From assembly GCA_030604885.1 (NCBI GenBank), contig JAUVUZ010000003.1:62001-126000 (forward strand): DNA of 64,000 bases, written 5' to 3'. Positions 11,318-22,404 of the stretch are shown here, piece after piece; position 1 is the stretch's first letter, and the number at the start of each line of letters is the position of its first letter. The notes under the pieces were generated by a model that worked only from the letters and a program-made list of their open reading frames with translations, had not been told where the DNA came from and made no database searches. The DNA comes from Alphaproteobacteria bacterium. GTDB lineage: Bacteria; Pseudomonadota; Alphaproteobacteria; Rhodospirillales; Rhodospirillaceae. Made by a program: the position numbers and the translations under genes.

Positions 11318-12376
11318 ATGGCCCGCATCGTCATTGCCGACGACGGCATCCGTTTCGACGGGCGCACCCCCGAAACCTCGCCGTTGGGCGGCGCCGAGAG
11401 CGCGGTGGTGAGCTTGGCCGAGGCGTTGGCGGCGCGCGGGCACGCGGTGCGGGTGGTCAACAACTGCGCGGCGCCGCTGCTCCACAACGGCGTGAACTGG
11501 TCGCCGATTTCCGCCGGATTCCCCGACTCGGCGGACCTCTACATCGCCAATCGCGGCGATAAGCTGCTCCGTGCGATGCCGGGGGCGGGGCGCACCGCGT
11601 TCTGGGTCCACAACCCCGCCGGATACCTGCTCAAGTGGCGGTATCTCTGGAAGCTTTGGCGGGTCCGCCCGCCGATCGTGTTCGTCGGCGACTATCATCG
11701 CGGCACCTATCCCGCCTGGGCGCCCGACGGCGGCCGCGTCGTCATCCCCCTCGGCCTGCCCGAGAGCTTCCGCCGCGCAGAGCCTGCCGCCGCGCCGCCG
11801 CCGCCCCGGGCGATCTTCACCTCCAACCCGCTGCGGGGTCTCGACTGGCTGCTCGACCTGTGGCGCGACCGCATCCACCCGGCGGTGCCGACGGCGGAAC
11901 TGCACGTATTCTCCGGCGCCGCGACTTACGGCTCGGCGGGCGAGGCCAAGGCGGAGGCCATGCGCGCAGTGCTGGAGAAAGCGAAGTTGCTCCACCCGCT
12001 CGGCGTGATCTTGCGGCAACCGGTGAGAAAGGCCATTCTGATCGAGGAACTGAGGTCGTCGCGGGTGTTCCTGTATCGGGGGGACGTCAACGAAACCTTC
12101 TGTTACGCGGTGGCGGAGGCCCAGGCCCTGGGCGTGCCGTGCGTGGTGAAGGACATCGGCTCGATGCGCGAGCGGGTGGTGGACGGCGAGACCGGGTACG
12201 TCTGCGCCGACACTCCGGACGGCGATTCGGCGTTCGCGCAACGGGCGGTGGAGCTGCTCGGCGGCAACGACGCCGATTGGCGGGCGATGCAGGCGCGGGC
12301 GCTCGATCTCCAGCGCCGCTGGGGATGGGACGAGGCGGCGGAACGGTGGGAAGCCCTGATGGGCCGACCGGAGTAG
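11318..12376 (+). CDS. Family 4-type glycosyltransferase
   Basis: 352 residues, GT-B fold. The amino end has IVIADDGIRFDGRTPETSPL followed by the GGAESAV loop typical of GT4 enzymes (about residue 24). The carboxy-terminal donor site includes NETFCYAVAEAQALGVPCV (about 258-280), where Glu-containing EX7E-like spacing is recognisable. Four bases after the previous gene. It is probably another step in the same glycan pathway. Confidence 0.82.
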   Translation: MARIVIADDGIRFDGRTPETSPLGGAESAVVSLAEALAARGHAVRVVNNCAAPLLHNGVNWSPISAGFPDSADLYIANRGDKLLRAMPGAGRTAFWVHNPAGYLLKWRYLWKLWRVRPPIVFVGDYHRGTYPAWAPDGGRVVIPLGLPESFRRAEPAAAPPPPRAIFTSNPLRGLDWLLDLWRDRIHPAVPTAELHVFSGAATYGSAGEAKAEAMRAVLEKAKLLHPLGVILRQPVRKAILIEELRSSRVFLYRGDVNETFCYAVAEAQALGVPCVVKDIGSMRERVVDGETGYVCADTPDGDSAFAQRAVELLGGNDADWRAMQARALDLQRRWGWDEAAERWEALMGRPE

Positions 12377-12392
12377 GAAAGGCGGTGCGAAT

Positions 12393-13445
12393 TTGACGAT
12401 TCGGGTGTTGCAGGCGATGGCCGGCGCCGAGCAGGGCGGGGCGGAGGCGTTTTTCGAGCGGCTGGTGTGCGCGCTGCACCGCGACGGCTTGCAGCAGCAC
12501 GTGCTGATCCGCCGCAATCCGGCGCGCGCCGGGCGGCTCAAGGCCGCCGGGCTGACGCCGGTGGAGCTGCCGTTCGGCGGCGCGTTCGACTTCACCACCC
12601 GGCGCCACTTCGCGCGCGAGATCGCCCGCTTCAAGCCGCACGTGGTGATGACCTGGATGAACCGCGCCAGCGCGATGTGCCCGAAGGGCAACTTCGTCCA
12701 CGTCGCGCGCCTGGGCGGCTATTACGACCTCAAATACTACAAGGGCTGCGATCACCTGATCGGCAACACCCCCGATATCGTCAACTACCTGGTGCGCGAG
12801 GGCTGGCCGCAGGACCGCGCCCATTACGTCCCCAACTTCGCCGAGGTGGACACCGCGGTGGAGCCGATGTCGCGCGCCGCCCACTACACCCCGAAGCACG
12901 CGCCGCTGGTGGTGGCGATGGGGCGCCTGCACGAGAACAAGGCTTTCGACATCCTGATCCGCGCGATGGCGCGGGTGCCGGATGCCTACCTCTGGCTGGC
13001 GGGCGACGGGCCGGAGCGGCAGAAGCTCGAGGCGCTCGCCCTTTCCGAAGGGGTGAAGCCGCGCACCCGCTTCCTCGGCTGGCAGCAGGACGTCTCGCCG
13101 CTCTTGGCGGCGGCGGACGTGTTCGTCTGCCCGTCGCGCCACGAGCCGCTCGGCAACGTGGTGCTGGAGGCCTGGGCGCTGGGCCGCCCGGTGGTGGCGG
13201 CGGACGCCCAGGGTCCGGGAATGCTGATCGACCACGGCCGCAACGGCCTGCTGGTGCCGGTGGACGACCCCGGCGCCCTCGCCCAGGGGATCGCCTGGAT
13301 GCTCGGCAACCCGGCCGACGCGCGCGCCATGGCGCAGGCGGGGCAGGATTCTTACATGCAGGATTACAGTGCAAGCGTCGTGATTGCCCGCTATCGTAGG
13401 TTCTTCGAGAGCGTCGCCTCCGTCGCCGCGCCAGCGGAGGCGTGA
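12393..13445 (+). CDS. Family 4 glycosyltransferase
   Basis: 350 residues. Standard GT4 features: AGAEQGGAEAFFERL at the amino end, VVAMGRLHENKAFDILI near residue 172, then the donor-binding CPSRHEPLGNVVLEAWALG (EX7E motif) near 247-265. The start is TTG 12393 with ggaaagg about 9 nt upstream; a GTG 12 nt later is an alternative. It completes a five-gene glycosyltransferase run and is followed after 84 nt by an asparagine synthetase-like gene, a neighbour often found in surface-polysaccharide loci. Confidence 0.87.
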   Translation: MTIRVLQAMAGAEQGGAEAFFERLVCALHRDGLQQHVLIRRNPARAGRLKAAGLTPVELPFGGAFDFTTRRHFAREIARFKPHVVMTWMNRASAMCPKGNFVHVARLGGYYDLKYYKGCDHLIGNTPDIVNYLVREGWPQDRAHYVPNFAEVDTAVEPMSRAAHYTPKHAPLVVAMGRLHENKAFDILIRAMARVPDAYLWLAGDGPERQKLEALALSEGVKPRTRFLGWQQDVSPLLAAADVFVCPSRHEPLGNVVLEAWALGRPVVAADAQGPGMLIDHGRNGLLVPVDDPGALAQGIAWMLGNPADARAMAQAGQDSYMQDYSASVVIARYRRFFESVASVAAPAEA

Positions 13446-13529
13446 CGCACCTCGGCCGACCCAGCGCCGCCGGATCGTCGGGCGGCGCGGGGTTTCTTGC
13501 GTTCGGGCAATGAAGGGGGAAGCGGGTCC

Positions 13530-15323
13530 ATGTGCGGCATCGCCGGCATCATCACCACGCCCGAGGGGCGGGCGATCCTCGAACGCCGCGACGCCTCGCT
13601 CGACGCGATGGCGGCGGCGATGGCGCATCGCGGCCCAGACGGCCGCGGCGATCTGCGCCGCGACGGCGTTGCCTTTTCCCACCTGCGGCTGGCGATCATC
13701 GACCTCACCGGCGGCGACCAGCCGCTGCACGGCCCGGGCGGCATGGCCCTGGTGGGCAACGGCGAGGTCTACAACTACCGCGAACTGCGCGGCGGCCTGC
13801 CGGGCGTCAACTTCGCCACCAATTCGGATTGCGAGCCGCCGCTCTACCTCTACAACCGCGACGGCCTGGGGTTCGTCGAGGGGCTGCGCGGCATGTACGC
13901 CCTCGCCCTGCACGACCCGGCCCACGACCGGGTGATCCTCTCCCGCGACCCGTTCGGCATCAAGCCGCTCTACGTGATGCCCACCAAGCTCGGCCTCGCC
14001 TTCGCCTCCGAGCCGCAGGCGCTGCTGGCGGCCGAGTGGGCGGAGCGCCGGGTGAGCGCGGAGAAGGCCACCGAGCTGCTGCAGCTCCAGTTCACCACCG
14101 GCAAGGACACGATCTTCCCCGACATCAAGCGCGTCGCGCCGGGGGAGACGATCGTGGTCGAGCAGGGGCGGATCGCCGGGCACCATTACCGCTCGTGCTG
14201 GCCCGCGCCGGACCCGGAGGCGGCGAAGTGGCAGACCAGCGGCGAGCGGGCGGTGGAGCGCTTCGACCAGGTGTTCCAGGACACCGTGGAGTTCCACCAG
14301 CGCTCCGACGTGCCCTACGGCATGTTCCTCTCGGGCGGGGTGGACAGCTCGGCGATCCTCGCGATGATGGCGCGGCTCAACGGCCAGCCGGTCAAGGCGT
14401 TCACCGCCGGGTTCCCGGAAACCGGCGTGCACGACGAGCGCGACCACGCCCGCGCGGTGGCGCAGGCGGTGGGGGCCGAGCACGTGGAGGTGGCGATCCA
14501 GGAGTTCGACTTCTGGGCGCACCTGCCGAAGATCGTCGCGGCGATGGACGACCCGGTGGCCGACTACGCGATCGTGCCCACCTGGTTCCTGGCGCGCGAG
14601 GCGGCGAAGTCGGTGAAGGTGATCCTCTCCGGCGAGGGCGGCGACGAGATGTTCGCGGGCTACGGCCGCTATCGCGGCGCGGTGCGGCCCTGGCCGTTCA
14701 AGAAGGCGATGCGCGCCAAGGGGGCGCTCGACGGCTTCGGCGTGCTGCGCGACGACGGCACCGGCTGGCGGCGCGGCATCGCCGCGGCGGAAAAGGCGGT
14801 GGCCGCCGCCGGGCTGAAGGGGTTGCAGGCGCAGCAGGCGGTGGATTGCCTCGACTGGCTGCCCAACGACCTGCTCACCAAGCTCGACCGCTGCCTGATG
14901 GCCCACGGCGTCGAGGGCCGGGTGCCGTTCCTCGACATGGAGATCGCGCGCTTCGCCCAGACCCTGCCGGACAGCCTGCGCGTCCACGGCCGCCTCGGCA
15001 AATACGTGGTGCGCCGCTGGCTGGAGAAGCACCTGCCGCAGAGCAAGCCGTTCGCCAAGAAGCGCGGCTTCACCGTGCCGGTGGCGGAGTGGATCGGCCT
15101 CGAGGCCAAGGCCCTGGGGCCGCTGGTGGCGGCCAACCCGGGCGTCGCGGAAATCTGCGACCCCTCGGCGGTGCAGAAGGTGTTCGCCGCCCTCGCCACC
15201 GAGAACCCGGACAAGCGCACCGGCGCCGCCGCCTGGCACCTGCTGTTCTACGCCCTCTGGCACCGCCGCCACATCGAGGGCGCGTCGGCGGCGGGCGGGG
15301 TGTTCGACGTTCTCAAGGGATAA
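13530..15323 (+). CDS. asnB: Asparagine synthetase (glutamine-hydrolysing)
   Basis: 597 residues. The ATG is followed directly by Cys2 (MCGIAGI), the nucleophile of the Ntn glutaminase domain; RGPD, GNGEVYNY and the RDPFGIKPLY segment complete it. The synthetase domain has the PPi loop SGGVDSSAI near residue 268 and GEGGDEMFAGY near 370. Family length and all key residues are intact. Located directly after five glycosyltransferases, it may supply asparagine generally or amidate a sugar/amino acid component of the surface glycan, as proposed for asnB-like genes in such loci. Start fixed by the requirement for Cys2. Confidence 0.93.
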   Translation: MCGIAGIITTPEGRAILERRDASLDAMAAAMAHRGPDGRGDLRRDGVAFSHLRLAIIDLTGGDQPLHGPGGMALVGNGEVYNYRELRGGLPGVNFATNSDCEPPLYLYNRDGLGFVEGLRGMYALALHDPAHDRVILSRDPFGIKPLYVMPTKLGLAFASEPQALLAAEWAERRVSAEKATELLQLQFTTGKDTIFPDIKRVAPGETIVVEQGRIAGHHYRSCWPAPDPEAAKWQTSGERAVERFDQVFQDTVEFHQRSDVPYGMFLSGGVDSSAILAMMARLNGQPVKAFTAGFPETGVHDERDHARAVAQAVGAEHVEVAIQEFDFWAHLPKIVAAMDDPVADYAIVPTWFLAREAAKSVKVILSGEGGDEMFAGYGRYRGAVRPWPFKKAMRAKGALDGFGVLRDDGTGWRRGIAAAEKAVAAAGLKGLQAQQAVDCLDWLPNDLLTKLDRCLMAHGVEGRVPFLDMEIARFAQTLPDSLRVHGRLGKYVVRRWLEKHLPQSKPFAKKRGFTVPVAEWIGLEAKALGPLVAANPGVAEICDPSAVQKVFAALATENPDKRTGAAAWHLLFYALWHRRHIEGASAAGGVFDVLKG

Positions 15324-15388
15324 CCCCCGGTGACTTCCGGCAATTCCGGTCTATATTTCCCGGACGGGTTTTCGGGAAAGGACGGATG

Positions 15389-16717
15389 ATGGCCGATCGT
15401 TACGACTGGGTGCTGCGCGGCGCGGCGGTGTTTACCCCCAAGGGGCTGGTCTCCGCCGACATCGGCGTGAGCGGCGGCCGCGTCGCCAAGGTCGGCGACA
15501 TCCGCCCCGGCTCCGGCGCGGTGGAGGACACCCTCTCCGGCCTCACCGTGCTCCCCGGCGTGATCGACACCCAGGTCCACTTCCGCGAGCCGGGCGCCGA
15601 GCACAAGGAAGACCTCGCCACCGGCACCGCCGCCGCCGCCAAGGGCGGCGTCACCGCGATCTGCGACATGCCCAACACCAAGCCGGTCACCACCTCGCCC
15701 GAGGCGCTGGCCGACAAGGTGGCGCGCGGCAAGGGGCGGGCGTGGGTGGACTACGCCTTCTACCTCGGCGCCACCGCCGAGAACGCCGCCGACCTCGCCG
15801 CCTGGGAAAACCTGCCGGGCTGTTGCGGCATCAAGGTGTTCATGGGGTCGTCCACCGGCACCCTGCTGGTGGACGAGCAGGCGGCCCTCGAAACCATCTT
15901 CGCCACCGGCAGGCGCCGCATCGCCGTCCACGCCGAGGACGAAACCCGCCTCAAGGCGCGCCACGCCCTGGTGGCGGACGGCGCGCCGGTGGCGATGCAC
16001 CCGGTGTGGCGCGACGAGGAGGCGGCGACGATCGCGGTGCGCCGCCTGATCGACCTCGCCCGCCGCTCGGGCCGCGCCGCCCACTGCCTGCACGTCACCA
16101 GCGCCGGGGAAATGGAGCTGCTGCGCGACAGGCCCGAGAGCCTCACCGTGGAGGTGACGCCCCAGCACCTCACCCTGGCGGCGCCCGAGGCCTACGACCG
16201 CCTCGGCACCCTGGCGCAGATGAACCCGCCGATCCGCGACGCGCGCCACCGCGACGCGCTGTGGGCGGCGCTCAAGGCGGGGGTGGTGTCGTGCCTCGGC
16301 TCCGACCACGCGCCCCACACCCGGGAGGAAAAGGCGCAGCCCTATCCCAAGTCGCCCTCCGGCATGCCGGGGGTGCAGACCCTGGTGCCGGTGATGCTCG
16401 ACCACGTCAACGCCGGGCGGCTCGGGCTTTCGGATTTCGTGCGGCTGTCGTCGGCCAATCCGGCGGCGATGTTCGGGATGAGCGGGCGCGGCCGGGTGGC
16501 CGAGGGCTACCGCGCCGACTTCACCATCGTCGACATGGGGGCGCAGCGCACCATCGCCGACGACTGGATCGCCAGCCGCTGCGGCTGGACGCCGTTCAAC
16601 GGCATGCGCGTCACCGGCTGGCCGGTGATCACCGCGGTGGGCGGCCGGGTGGTGATGCGGGAGGACGCGCTGATCGGCACGCCCAAGGGCGAGCCGATCG
16701 GCTTCGACCCGGTCTGA
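15389..16717 (+). CDS. pyrC: Dihydroorotase (amidohydrolase)
   Basis: 442-residue amidohydrolase of the dihydroorotase family, pyrimidine synthesis step 3 (carbamoyl-aspartate cyclisation). Seen: [13 protein letters not shown] near residue 57, the carboxylatable Lys in [12 protein letters not shown] near 150, [13 protein letters not shown], and the catalytic Asp in LGSDHAPHT near 308. The usual HxH metal motif reads QxH here, a variant I associate with a known alphaproteobacterial subgroup. ATG 15389 fits the AGGA site 6 nt upstream; ATG 15386 directly before it is an alternative. Hydantoinase-like function cannot be excluded, but the sequence is closest to dihydroorotase. Confidence 0.85.
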   Translation: MADRYDWVLRGAAVFTPKGLVSADIGVSGGRVAKVGDIRPGSGAVEDTLSGLTVLPGVIDTQVHFREPGAEHKEDLATGTAAAAKGGVTAICDMPNTKPVTTSPEALADKVARGKGRAWVDYAFYLGATAENAADLAAWENLPGCCGIKVFMGSSTGTLLVDEQAALETIFATGRRRIAVHAEDETRLKARHALVADGAPVAMHPVWRDEEAATIAVRRLIDLARRSGRAAHCLHVTSAGEMELLRDRPESLTVEVTPQHLTLAAPEAYDRLGTLAQMNPPIRDARHRDALWAALKAGVVSCLGSDHAPHTREEKAQPYPKSPSGMPGVQTLVPVMLDHVNAGRLGLSDFVRLSSANPAAMFGMSGRGRVAEGYRADFTIVDMGAQRTIADDWIASRCGWTPFNGMRVTGWPVITAVGGRVVMREDALIGTPKGEPIGFDPV

Positions 16718-16743
16718 GCGCCCGAGCCCTCCCGCACGTCGTC

Positions 16744-16764
16744 ACCCCCGGCGCGACCGGGGGT
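16744..16764. repeat. Small GC-rich inverted repeat between convergent genes
   Basis: acccccgg / ccgggggt with a 5-nt spacer. It lies between the dihydroorotase stop and the convergent unknown gene. It may act as a two-way transcription stop or be a copy of a dispersed palindrome; no T-tract. Confidence 0.45.
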
Positions 16765-16811
16765 CCATGCGTCCACGGCCAATGCCCCGGGGCGGGGCGA
16801 GCCGGTCTGAG

Positions 16812-17387
16812 TCAGACCGGCCGTCCGTCGCGCAGCTTTTCGCCGGTGACCGGGTCGGTCTCGGCGGTCTTGAACGGGAAGGGCAGAAGGCCCGCGCCGC
16901 CGGCCTCGCTCCGCGCCGTGTCGCCCGCGTCGTCGTCCGGCGCCTTGGCGGCGATCGGCCGGTCGGCGTTGGCGGCGGCCTCGGCGGTCTTCTCCTCGGT
17001 GTCCTTCTGGATCCGCGCCTCGATGGTTTCCTGGATCTTGGCTTCGATCTTGCGGCGTTCCTCGGGCGGCAGGGCGGCCAGCTCTTCCTCGGTCAGGCCC
17101 ATGCTGCCGAGGATTTGCGCGCGCATCCGCTCCTCGGGGGTCTTGTCCATGAAGTCGAGGAACTCCTTCGCCGCGTCCGAGAGGCCGAGCTCCTGGGCCG
17201 CCACCGCGGTATCCGGCGTGGCGACCTGGGCGCCGAGGGTGCTCTCGATGGTGCGGGTGCGGGCCTCGGAGGTGCGCTCGGCGGTGGCGAGGGTCTTCTG
17301 CCACAGGCTGGCGTCCGCCGACGCGCCGCCGACGGTGGAGGCGACGAGGGCGGAACGGTCGATTTCACGGGTGCTGATGCTGGTCAT
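16812..17387 (-). CDS. Unknown protein, helical and charged
   Basis: 191 residues, no signal peptide or membrane segment. The central part (about 80-135) is strongly helical and charged ([37 protein letters not shown]) and resembles a short conserved helix region of unannotated alphaproteobacterial proteins; the carboxy end is low-complexity. ATG 17387 was chosen because GAGG sits 6 nt upstream; a TTG 36 nt earlier would extend it by 12 residues. Convergent with the dihydroorotase gene and divergent from the DUF892 gene. No function can be given. Confidence 0.72.
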   Translation of the reverse strand: MTSISTREIDRSALVASTVGGASADASLWQKTLATAERTSEARTRTIESTLGAQVATPDTAVAAQELGLSDAAKEFLDFMDKTPEERMRAQILGSMGLTEEELAALPPEERRKIEAKIQETIEARIQKDTEEKTAEAAANADRPIAAKAPDDDAGDTARSEAGGAGLLPFPFKTAETDPVTGEKLRDGRPV

Positions 17388-17613
17388 CGCGGGCCTCGGT
17401 ATGGCTGAATCCACTCCTTCCAAGCAAATCGCGCGCCAGACAAAACGCGTTTCCCATCAATAGGGTGGCTCCGGGCGGGGCGGCAAGGTGTGCCGGTCGG
17501 GCAGGGTGCTGGGCAAAATCCGCCGGGTGGGGAACGGCTCCGCGCGCCGTGCGTTGGCCTCGCGATGCTGCCGCCCCGGAAGCGGCGGCCCGTCACTTTC
17601 AGAGGAGACCGAA

Positions 17614-18120
17614 ATGCCGAAGGAAAAGGGACTGGAAGACCTGTTCCACGACACCCTGCGGGACGTCTACTACGCCGAACGCAAGATCGTCTCCGCGCTG
17701 CAGAAGATGAAGCGGGCGGCCCTCGCCGACGAGCTGGAGGCCGCCTTCGACCGCCACCGCGAGCAGACCCAGGGGCAGATCGAGCGCCTCCAGCGGGTGT
17801 TCGAGATCATCGGCAAGCCCGCGCGCGGCAAGACCTGCGAGGCGATCGAGGGTCTGGTGGGCGAGGCCGAGGAGGTGATCGAGGAATACAAGGGCACCGC
17901 CGCCCTCGACGCCGGGCTGATCGCCTGCGCCCAGGCGGTGGAGCACTACGAGATCAGCCGCTACGGCACCCTCAAGCGCTGGGCCCAGGAACTCGGCCAC
18001 GGCGAGGCGGTCAAGCTGCTCGACGAGATTTTGAAGGAGGAGGCGCAGACCGACGCCGACCTCACCAAGCTCGCCGACGGCTTCGCCAACGACCGCGCGA
18101 AAGCCGGCAAGGTGGCCTGA
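17614..18120 (+). CDS. Ferritin-like DUF892 protein (YciE/YciF family)
   Basis: 168 residues forming a predicted four-helix bundle. LEDLFHDTLRDVYYAERKI near the start, with recurrent Glu and His on helices (AFDRHREQT; AVEHYEI), matches YciE/YciF ferritin-like proteins linked to stress responses. agaggag lies about 8 nt upstream of ATG 17614. No signal peptide, so cytoplasmic. It stands alone between an unknown divergent gene and tRNA-Thr. A paralogue of identical length is found at 40221. Iron binding or oxidase activity is a family inference. Confidence 0.87.
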   Translation: MPKEKGLEDLFHDTLRDVYYAERKIVSALQKMKRAALADELEAAFDRHREQTQGQIERLQRVFEIIGKPARGKTCEAIEGLVGEAEEVIEEYKGTAALDAGLIACAQAVEHYEISRYGTLKRWAQELGHGEAVKLLDEILKEEAQTDADLTKLADGFANDRAKAGKVA

Positions 18121-18183
18121 CGCAGAAACGCGGCGAGCCGGGGGATGCCCGGCTCGTTGCGACGTCTCGATACGTGGGGGGAA

Positions 18184-18258
18184 TGGTGCCGCCGAGAAGA
18201 ATTGAACTTCCGACCCCACCCTTACCAAGGGTGTGCTCTACCCCTGAGCTACGGCGGC
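18184..18258 (-). tRNA. tRNA-Thr (anticodon GGT)
   Basis: The reverse complement is a 75-nt cloverleaf beginning GCCGCCG, with encoded CCA. The anticodon arm CACCC-TTGGTAA-GGGTG gives anticodon GGT (threonine). The T-arm is GGAAGTTCAATTCTTC. The acceptor stem pairs fully. Confidence 0.95.
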
Positions 18259-18376
18259 ACATTCGCGGGTAACTCGCGTCTTTCGACGTGAGGCGGCTTT
18301 CATACACAAGCCCGAGGACCCTGGCAAGCCCTTAAGCGAAAAAATCGGCACCGGAATTCCGGGAATGGAGTATCCT

Positions 18377-18397
18377 CCGCCCCGGACGGCGGTTTTT
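18377..18397 (+). terminator. Intrinsic terminator upstream of dcd
   Basis: ccgcc / ggcgg hairpin with a 6-nt loop followed by ttttt. It may end read-through from the DUF892 gene, whose own 3' hairpin (18135-18155) lacks a T-tract, or attenuate transcription into dcd. The 330 bases between tRNA-Thr and dcd otherwise show only an in-frame upstream extension of dcd (see findings). Confidence 0.55.
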
Positions 18398-18588
18398 CAT
18401 GCGTGGAGAGGGCGATGGCGGGCGAGGGCGGGGAACGCGAGCGGCTGGCGGCGGAGGCGCTGCGGCGCAACCTGCGCCTCAGGCGCGCGCAGGCGAGCGC
18501 CCGCGCGGCGGCGGATGACACCTTGCCGAGCGCGGCGCTTGCCGCTAAGACTGTCGGCACCGCGGACGGGAGCAAGGAAGGGCCGAAC

Positions 18589-19143
18589 ATGGGCGTGATG
18601 CCGGACCACTGGATTCGCAAGATGGCGCACGAGCAGGGGATGATCTCCCCGTTCGAGGACCGCCTGCACCGCGAGGGGGTGATCTCCTACGGCCTGTCGT
18701 CCTACGGCTACGACACCCGCTGCTCCACCGAATTCAAGATCTTCACCAACGTCGATTCCGCGGTGGTGGACCCGAAGGCGTTTTCCGACAAGAGCTTCGT
18801 CGACCGCAACACCGACGTCTGCGTGATTCCGCCGAACAGCTTCGCCCTCGCCCGCACCGTGGAATACTTCAAGATCCCCGACGACGTGCTGGTGATCTGC
18901 CTCGGCAAGTCCACCTACGCCCGCTGCGGCATCATCGTCAACGTCACGCCGCTGGAACCCGGGTGGGAGGGCCACGTGACGCTGGAGTTCTCCAACACCA
19001 CGCCGCTGCCCGCCAAGATCTACGCCAACGAGGGCGTGGCGCAGTTCATCTTCCTCAAGGGCGACAGCCCCTGCGAGGTGACCTACCGCAGCCGCTCGGG
19101 CAAGTACATGAGCCAGACCGGCGTCACCCTGCCGCGCCTCTAG
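18589..19143 (+). CDS. dcd: dCTP deaminase
   Basis: 184 residues, the usual length. Converts dCTP to dUTP for thymidylate synthesis. Family signatures: [11 protein letters not shown] near residue 38, [12 protein letters not shown] near 84, [24 protein letters not shown] with the catalytic Glu region near 105-130, and [13 protein letters not shown] at the carboxy end. ATG 18589 was chosen because AAGGAAGG lies 7 nt before it and the family begins here. The frame is open upstream to ATG 18415, an odd point discussed separately. First gene of the dcd-murA-his cluster, 13 nt before murA. Confidence 0.95.
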   Translation: MGVMPDHWIRKMAHEQGMISPFEDRLHREGVISYGLSSYGYDTRCSTEFKIFTNVDSAVVDPKAFSDKSFVDRNTDVCVIPPNSFALARTVEYFKIPDDVLVICLGKSTYARCGIIVNVTPLEPGWEGHVTLEFSNTTPLPAKIYANEGVAQFIFLKGDSPCEVTYRSRSGKYMSQTGVTLPRL

Positions 19144-19156
19144 GACCGACACACGC

Positions 19157-20440
<1,284 letters not shown>

Positions 20441-20452
20441 ACGGAGACGGAC

Positions 20453-21121
20453 GTGCCTGCGATCGAACGGTTCATCCTGGCGTTGCCGAAAGGCCGGATC
20501 CTCGAGGAGGCGATGCCGCTGGTGCGCGCCGCCGGGATCGAGCCGGAGCCGGACTTCGACGACCCGAAATCGCGCAAGCTGCGCTTCGCCACCAACCATG
20601 CGGATGTGGAGATCATCCGCGTGCGCAGCTTCGACGTCGCCACCTTCGTCGCCTTCGGCGCCGCCCACTTCGGCATCTGCGGCAACGACGTGCTGACCGA
20701 GTTCGACTACGCCGACATCTACGCCCCCCTCGACCTCGGCATCGGCCGTTGCCGCCTGTCGGTGGCGGCGCCGGTGGACGTGCTGGCGGAGGATCACCCG
20801 TCGCGCTGGAGCCACATCCGCGTCGCCACCAAGTATCCGGCGCTGACGCACAAGCACTTCTCCGCGCGCGGCGTGCAGGCCGAGTGCGTCAAGCTCAACG
20901 GCGCGATGGAACTGGCGCCGCGCCTCGGCCTCTGCCGCCGCATCGTCGACCTCGTCTCCTCCGGCGCCACCTTGAAGGCCAACGGCCTGGTGGAGGTGGA
21001 GACGATCTGCGAGGTGACCTCGCGCCTGATCTTCCACCGCCCGACCTTCAAGACCCATTCGGACGCGATGCAGGGCTGGCTCGGACGCTTCCGGGAGGTG
21101 ACCGATGCCCGTGTCGCTTGA
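20453..21121 (+). CDS. hisG: ATP phosphoribosyltransferase, short form
   Basis: 222 residues, first step of histidine synthesis. Amino end [33 protein letters not shown]; the PRPP-binding loop [16 protein letters not shown] near residue 163. It lacks the regulatory carboxy-terminal domain of long HisG, so by family knowledge it should need HisZ as partner; no hisZ lies in this window. GTG start at 20453 with GGAGA upstream. The end overlaps hisD by 17 nt. Confidence 0.95.
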   Translation: MPAIERFILALPKGRILEEAMPLVRAAGIEPEPDFDDPKSRKLRFATNHADVEIIRVRSFDVATFVAFGAAHFGICGNDVLTEFDYADIYAPLDLGIGRCRLSVAAPVDVLAEDHPSRWSHIRVATKYPALTHKHFSARGVQAECVKLNGAMELAPRLGLCRRIVDLVSSGATLKANGLVEVETICEVTSRLIFHRPTFKTHSDAMQGWLGRFREVTDARVA

Positions 21122-22397
21122 CGCCCGCGCGCCGGATTTCGAGGCCCGCTTCGCCGCGCTGCTGGCGGGCAAGCGCGAAACCTCGGTGGACGTGGCCGAC
21201 GCGGTGGCGGCGATCCTCGCCGAGGTGCGCGCCGACGGCGACGCCGCGCTGATCCGCCTCACCGCCAAGTTCGACCGCCTGGAGCTGACCCCGGAAACCC
21301 TGCGCGTGACCGACGCCGAGATCGCCGCCGCCGAGGCGGAATGCGACCCGGAGCTGCTCGCCGCCCTCGACCTCGCCGCCGACCGCATCGCCCGCTTCCA
21401 CGAGAAGCAGATGCCGCAGGACCTCGCCTACACCGACGCGGTGGGCGCGCGCCTCGGCCTGCGCTGGTCGGCGGTGGACGCGGCGGGGCTTTACGTCCCC
21501 GGCGGCACCGCCTCCTATCCCTCCTCGGTGCTGATGAACGCGATCCCGGCCAAGGTGGCGGGGGTGAAGCGGCTGGTGATGACGGTGCCGATGCCCGGCG
21601 GCGCGGTGAACCCGCTGGTGCTGGCGGCGGCGAAGCGCGCGGGGGTGGACGAGGTCTACCGCGTCGGCGGCGCCCAGGCGGTGGCCGCGCTCGCCTACGG
21701 CACCGCGACGATCCGCCCGGTGGACAAGATCGTCGGCCCCGGCAACGCCTACGTCGCCGCCGCCAAGCGGATGGTGTTCGGCACCGTCGGCATCGACATG
21801 ATCGCCGGGCCTTCGGAGGTGCTGGTGGTGGCCGACGCCGCCAACGACCCGGACTGGATCGCGGTGGACCTGCTGTCGCAGGCGGAGCACGACGCCGCCG
21901 CCCAGGCGATCCTCCTCACCGACGACGCCGGGTTCGCCGGGCGGGTCGCGGCGGCGGTGGACAAGCGCCTGGAAACCCTGCCGCGCGCCGCCATCGCCGC
22001 GGCGAGCTGGCGCGACCACGGCGCGCTGATCGTCGTCCCCTCGCTGGACGACGCCCCGGCGCTGATCGACCGCGTCGCGCCCGAGCACCTGGAACTGGCG
22101 GTGGCGGACCCGGACGCGCTCGCCGCCCGGGTGCGCCACGCGGGGGCGATCTTCCTCGGCCGCACCACGCCCGAGGCGCTGGGCGATTACGTCGGCGGGC
22201 CGAACCACGTTCTCCCCACCGCCCGCAGCGCGCGCTTTTCCTCGGGCCTCGGGGTGCTCGACTTCCTCAAGCGCACCACGCTGCTGGGCGCCTCCCCGGC
22301 GGCGGTGGCGGCGATCGGCCCGGCGGCGGTGCGGCTGGCCGAAAGCGAGGGCCTCACCGCCCACGCCCTCTCGGTCTCCCTCAGATTGACGCCATAG
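21105..22397 (+). CDS. hisD: Histidinol dehydrogenase
   Basis: 430-residue Zn enzyme oxidising L-histidinol to histidine in two NAD-dependent steps. Recognised by [24 protein letters not shown] (split here; residues about 125-150), the signature [12 protein letters not shown], and LLSQAEHD (Gln-His zinc ligands near 260) and the carboxy-terminal GPNHVLPT. It overlaps hisG by 17 nt, so translation is coupled. Full length. Confidence 0.97.
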   Translation: MPVSLDARAPDFEARFAALLAGKRETSVDVADAVAAILAEVRADGDAALIRLTAKFDRLELTPETLRVTDAEIAAAEAECDPELLAALDLAADRIARFHEKQMPQDLAYTDAVGARLGLRWSAVDAAGLYVPGGTASYPSSVLMNAIPAKVAGVKRLVMTVPMPGGAVNPLVLAAAKRAGVDEVYRVGGAQAVAALAYGTATIRPVDKIVGPGNAYVAAAKRMVFGTVGIDMIAGPSEVLVVADAANDPDWIAVDLLSQAEHDAAAQAILLTDDAGFAGRVAAAVDKRLETLPRAAIAAASWRDHGALIVVPSLDDAPALIDRVAPEHLELAVADPDALAARVRHAGAIFLGRTTPEALGDYVGGPNHVLPTARSARFSSGLGVLDFLKRTTLLGASPAAVAAIGPAAVRLAESEGLTAHALSVSLRLTP

Positions 22398-22404
22398 GTT
22401 TGCC

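Noticed and set aside
12087-15272. 1061-codon open frame antisense to the GT4/asnB genes
   Set aside because: Same artefact of high GC3; crosses three real genes on the other strand.
18300-18588. Independent small gene before dcd
   Set aside because: Possible, but the frame has no stop before dcd, so it was treated as an in-frame extension and reported as a finding, not a gene.
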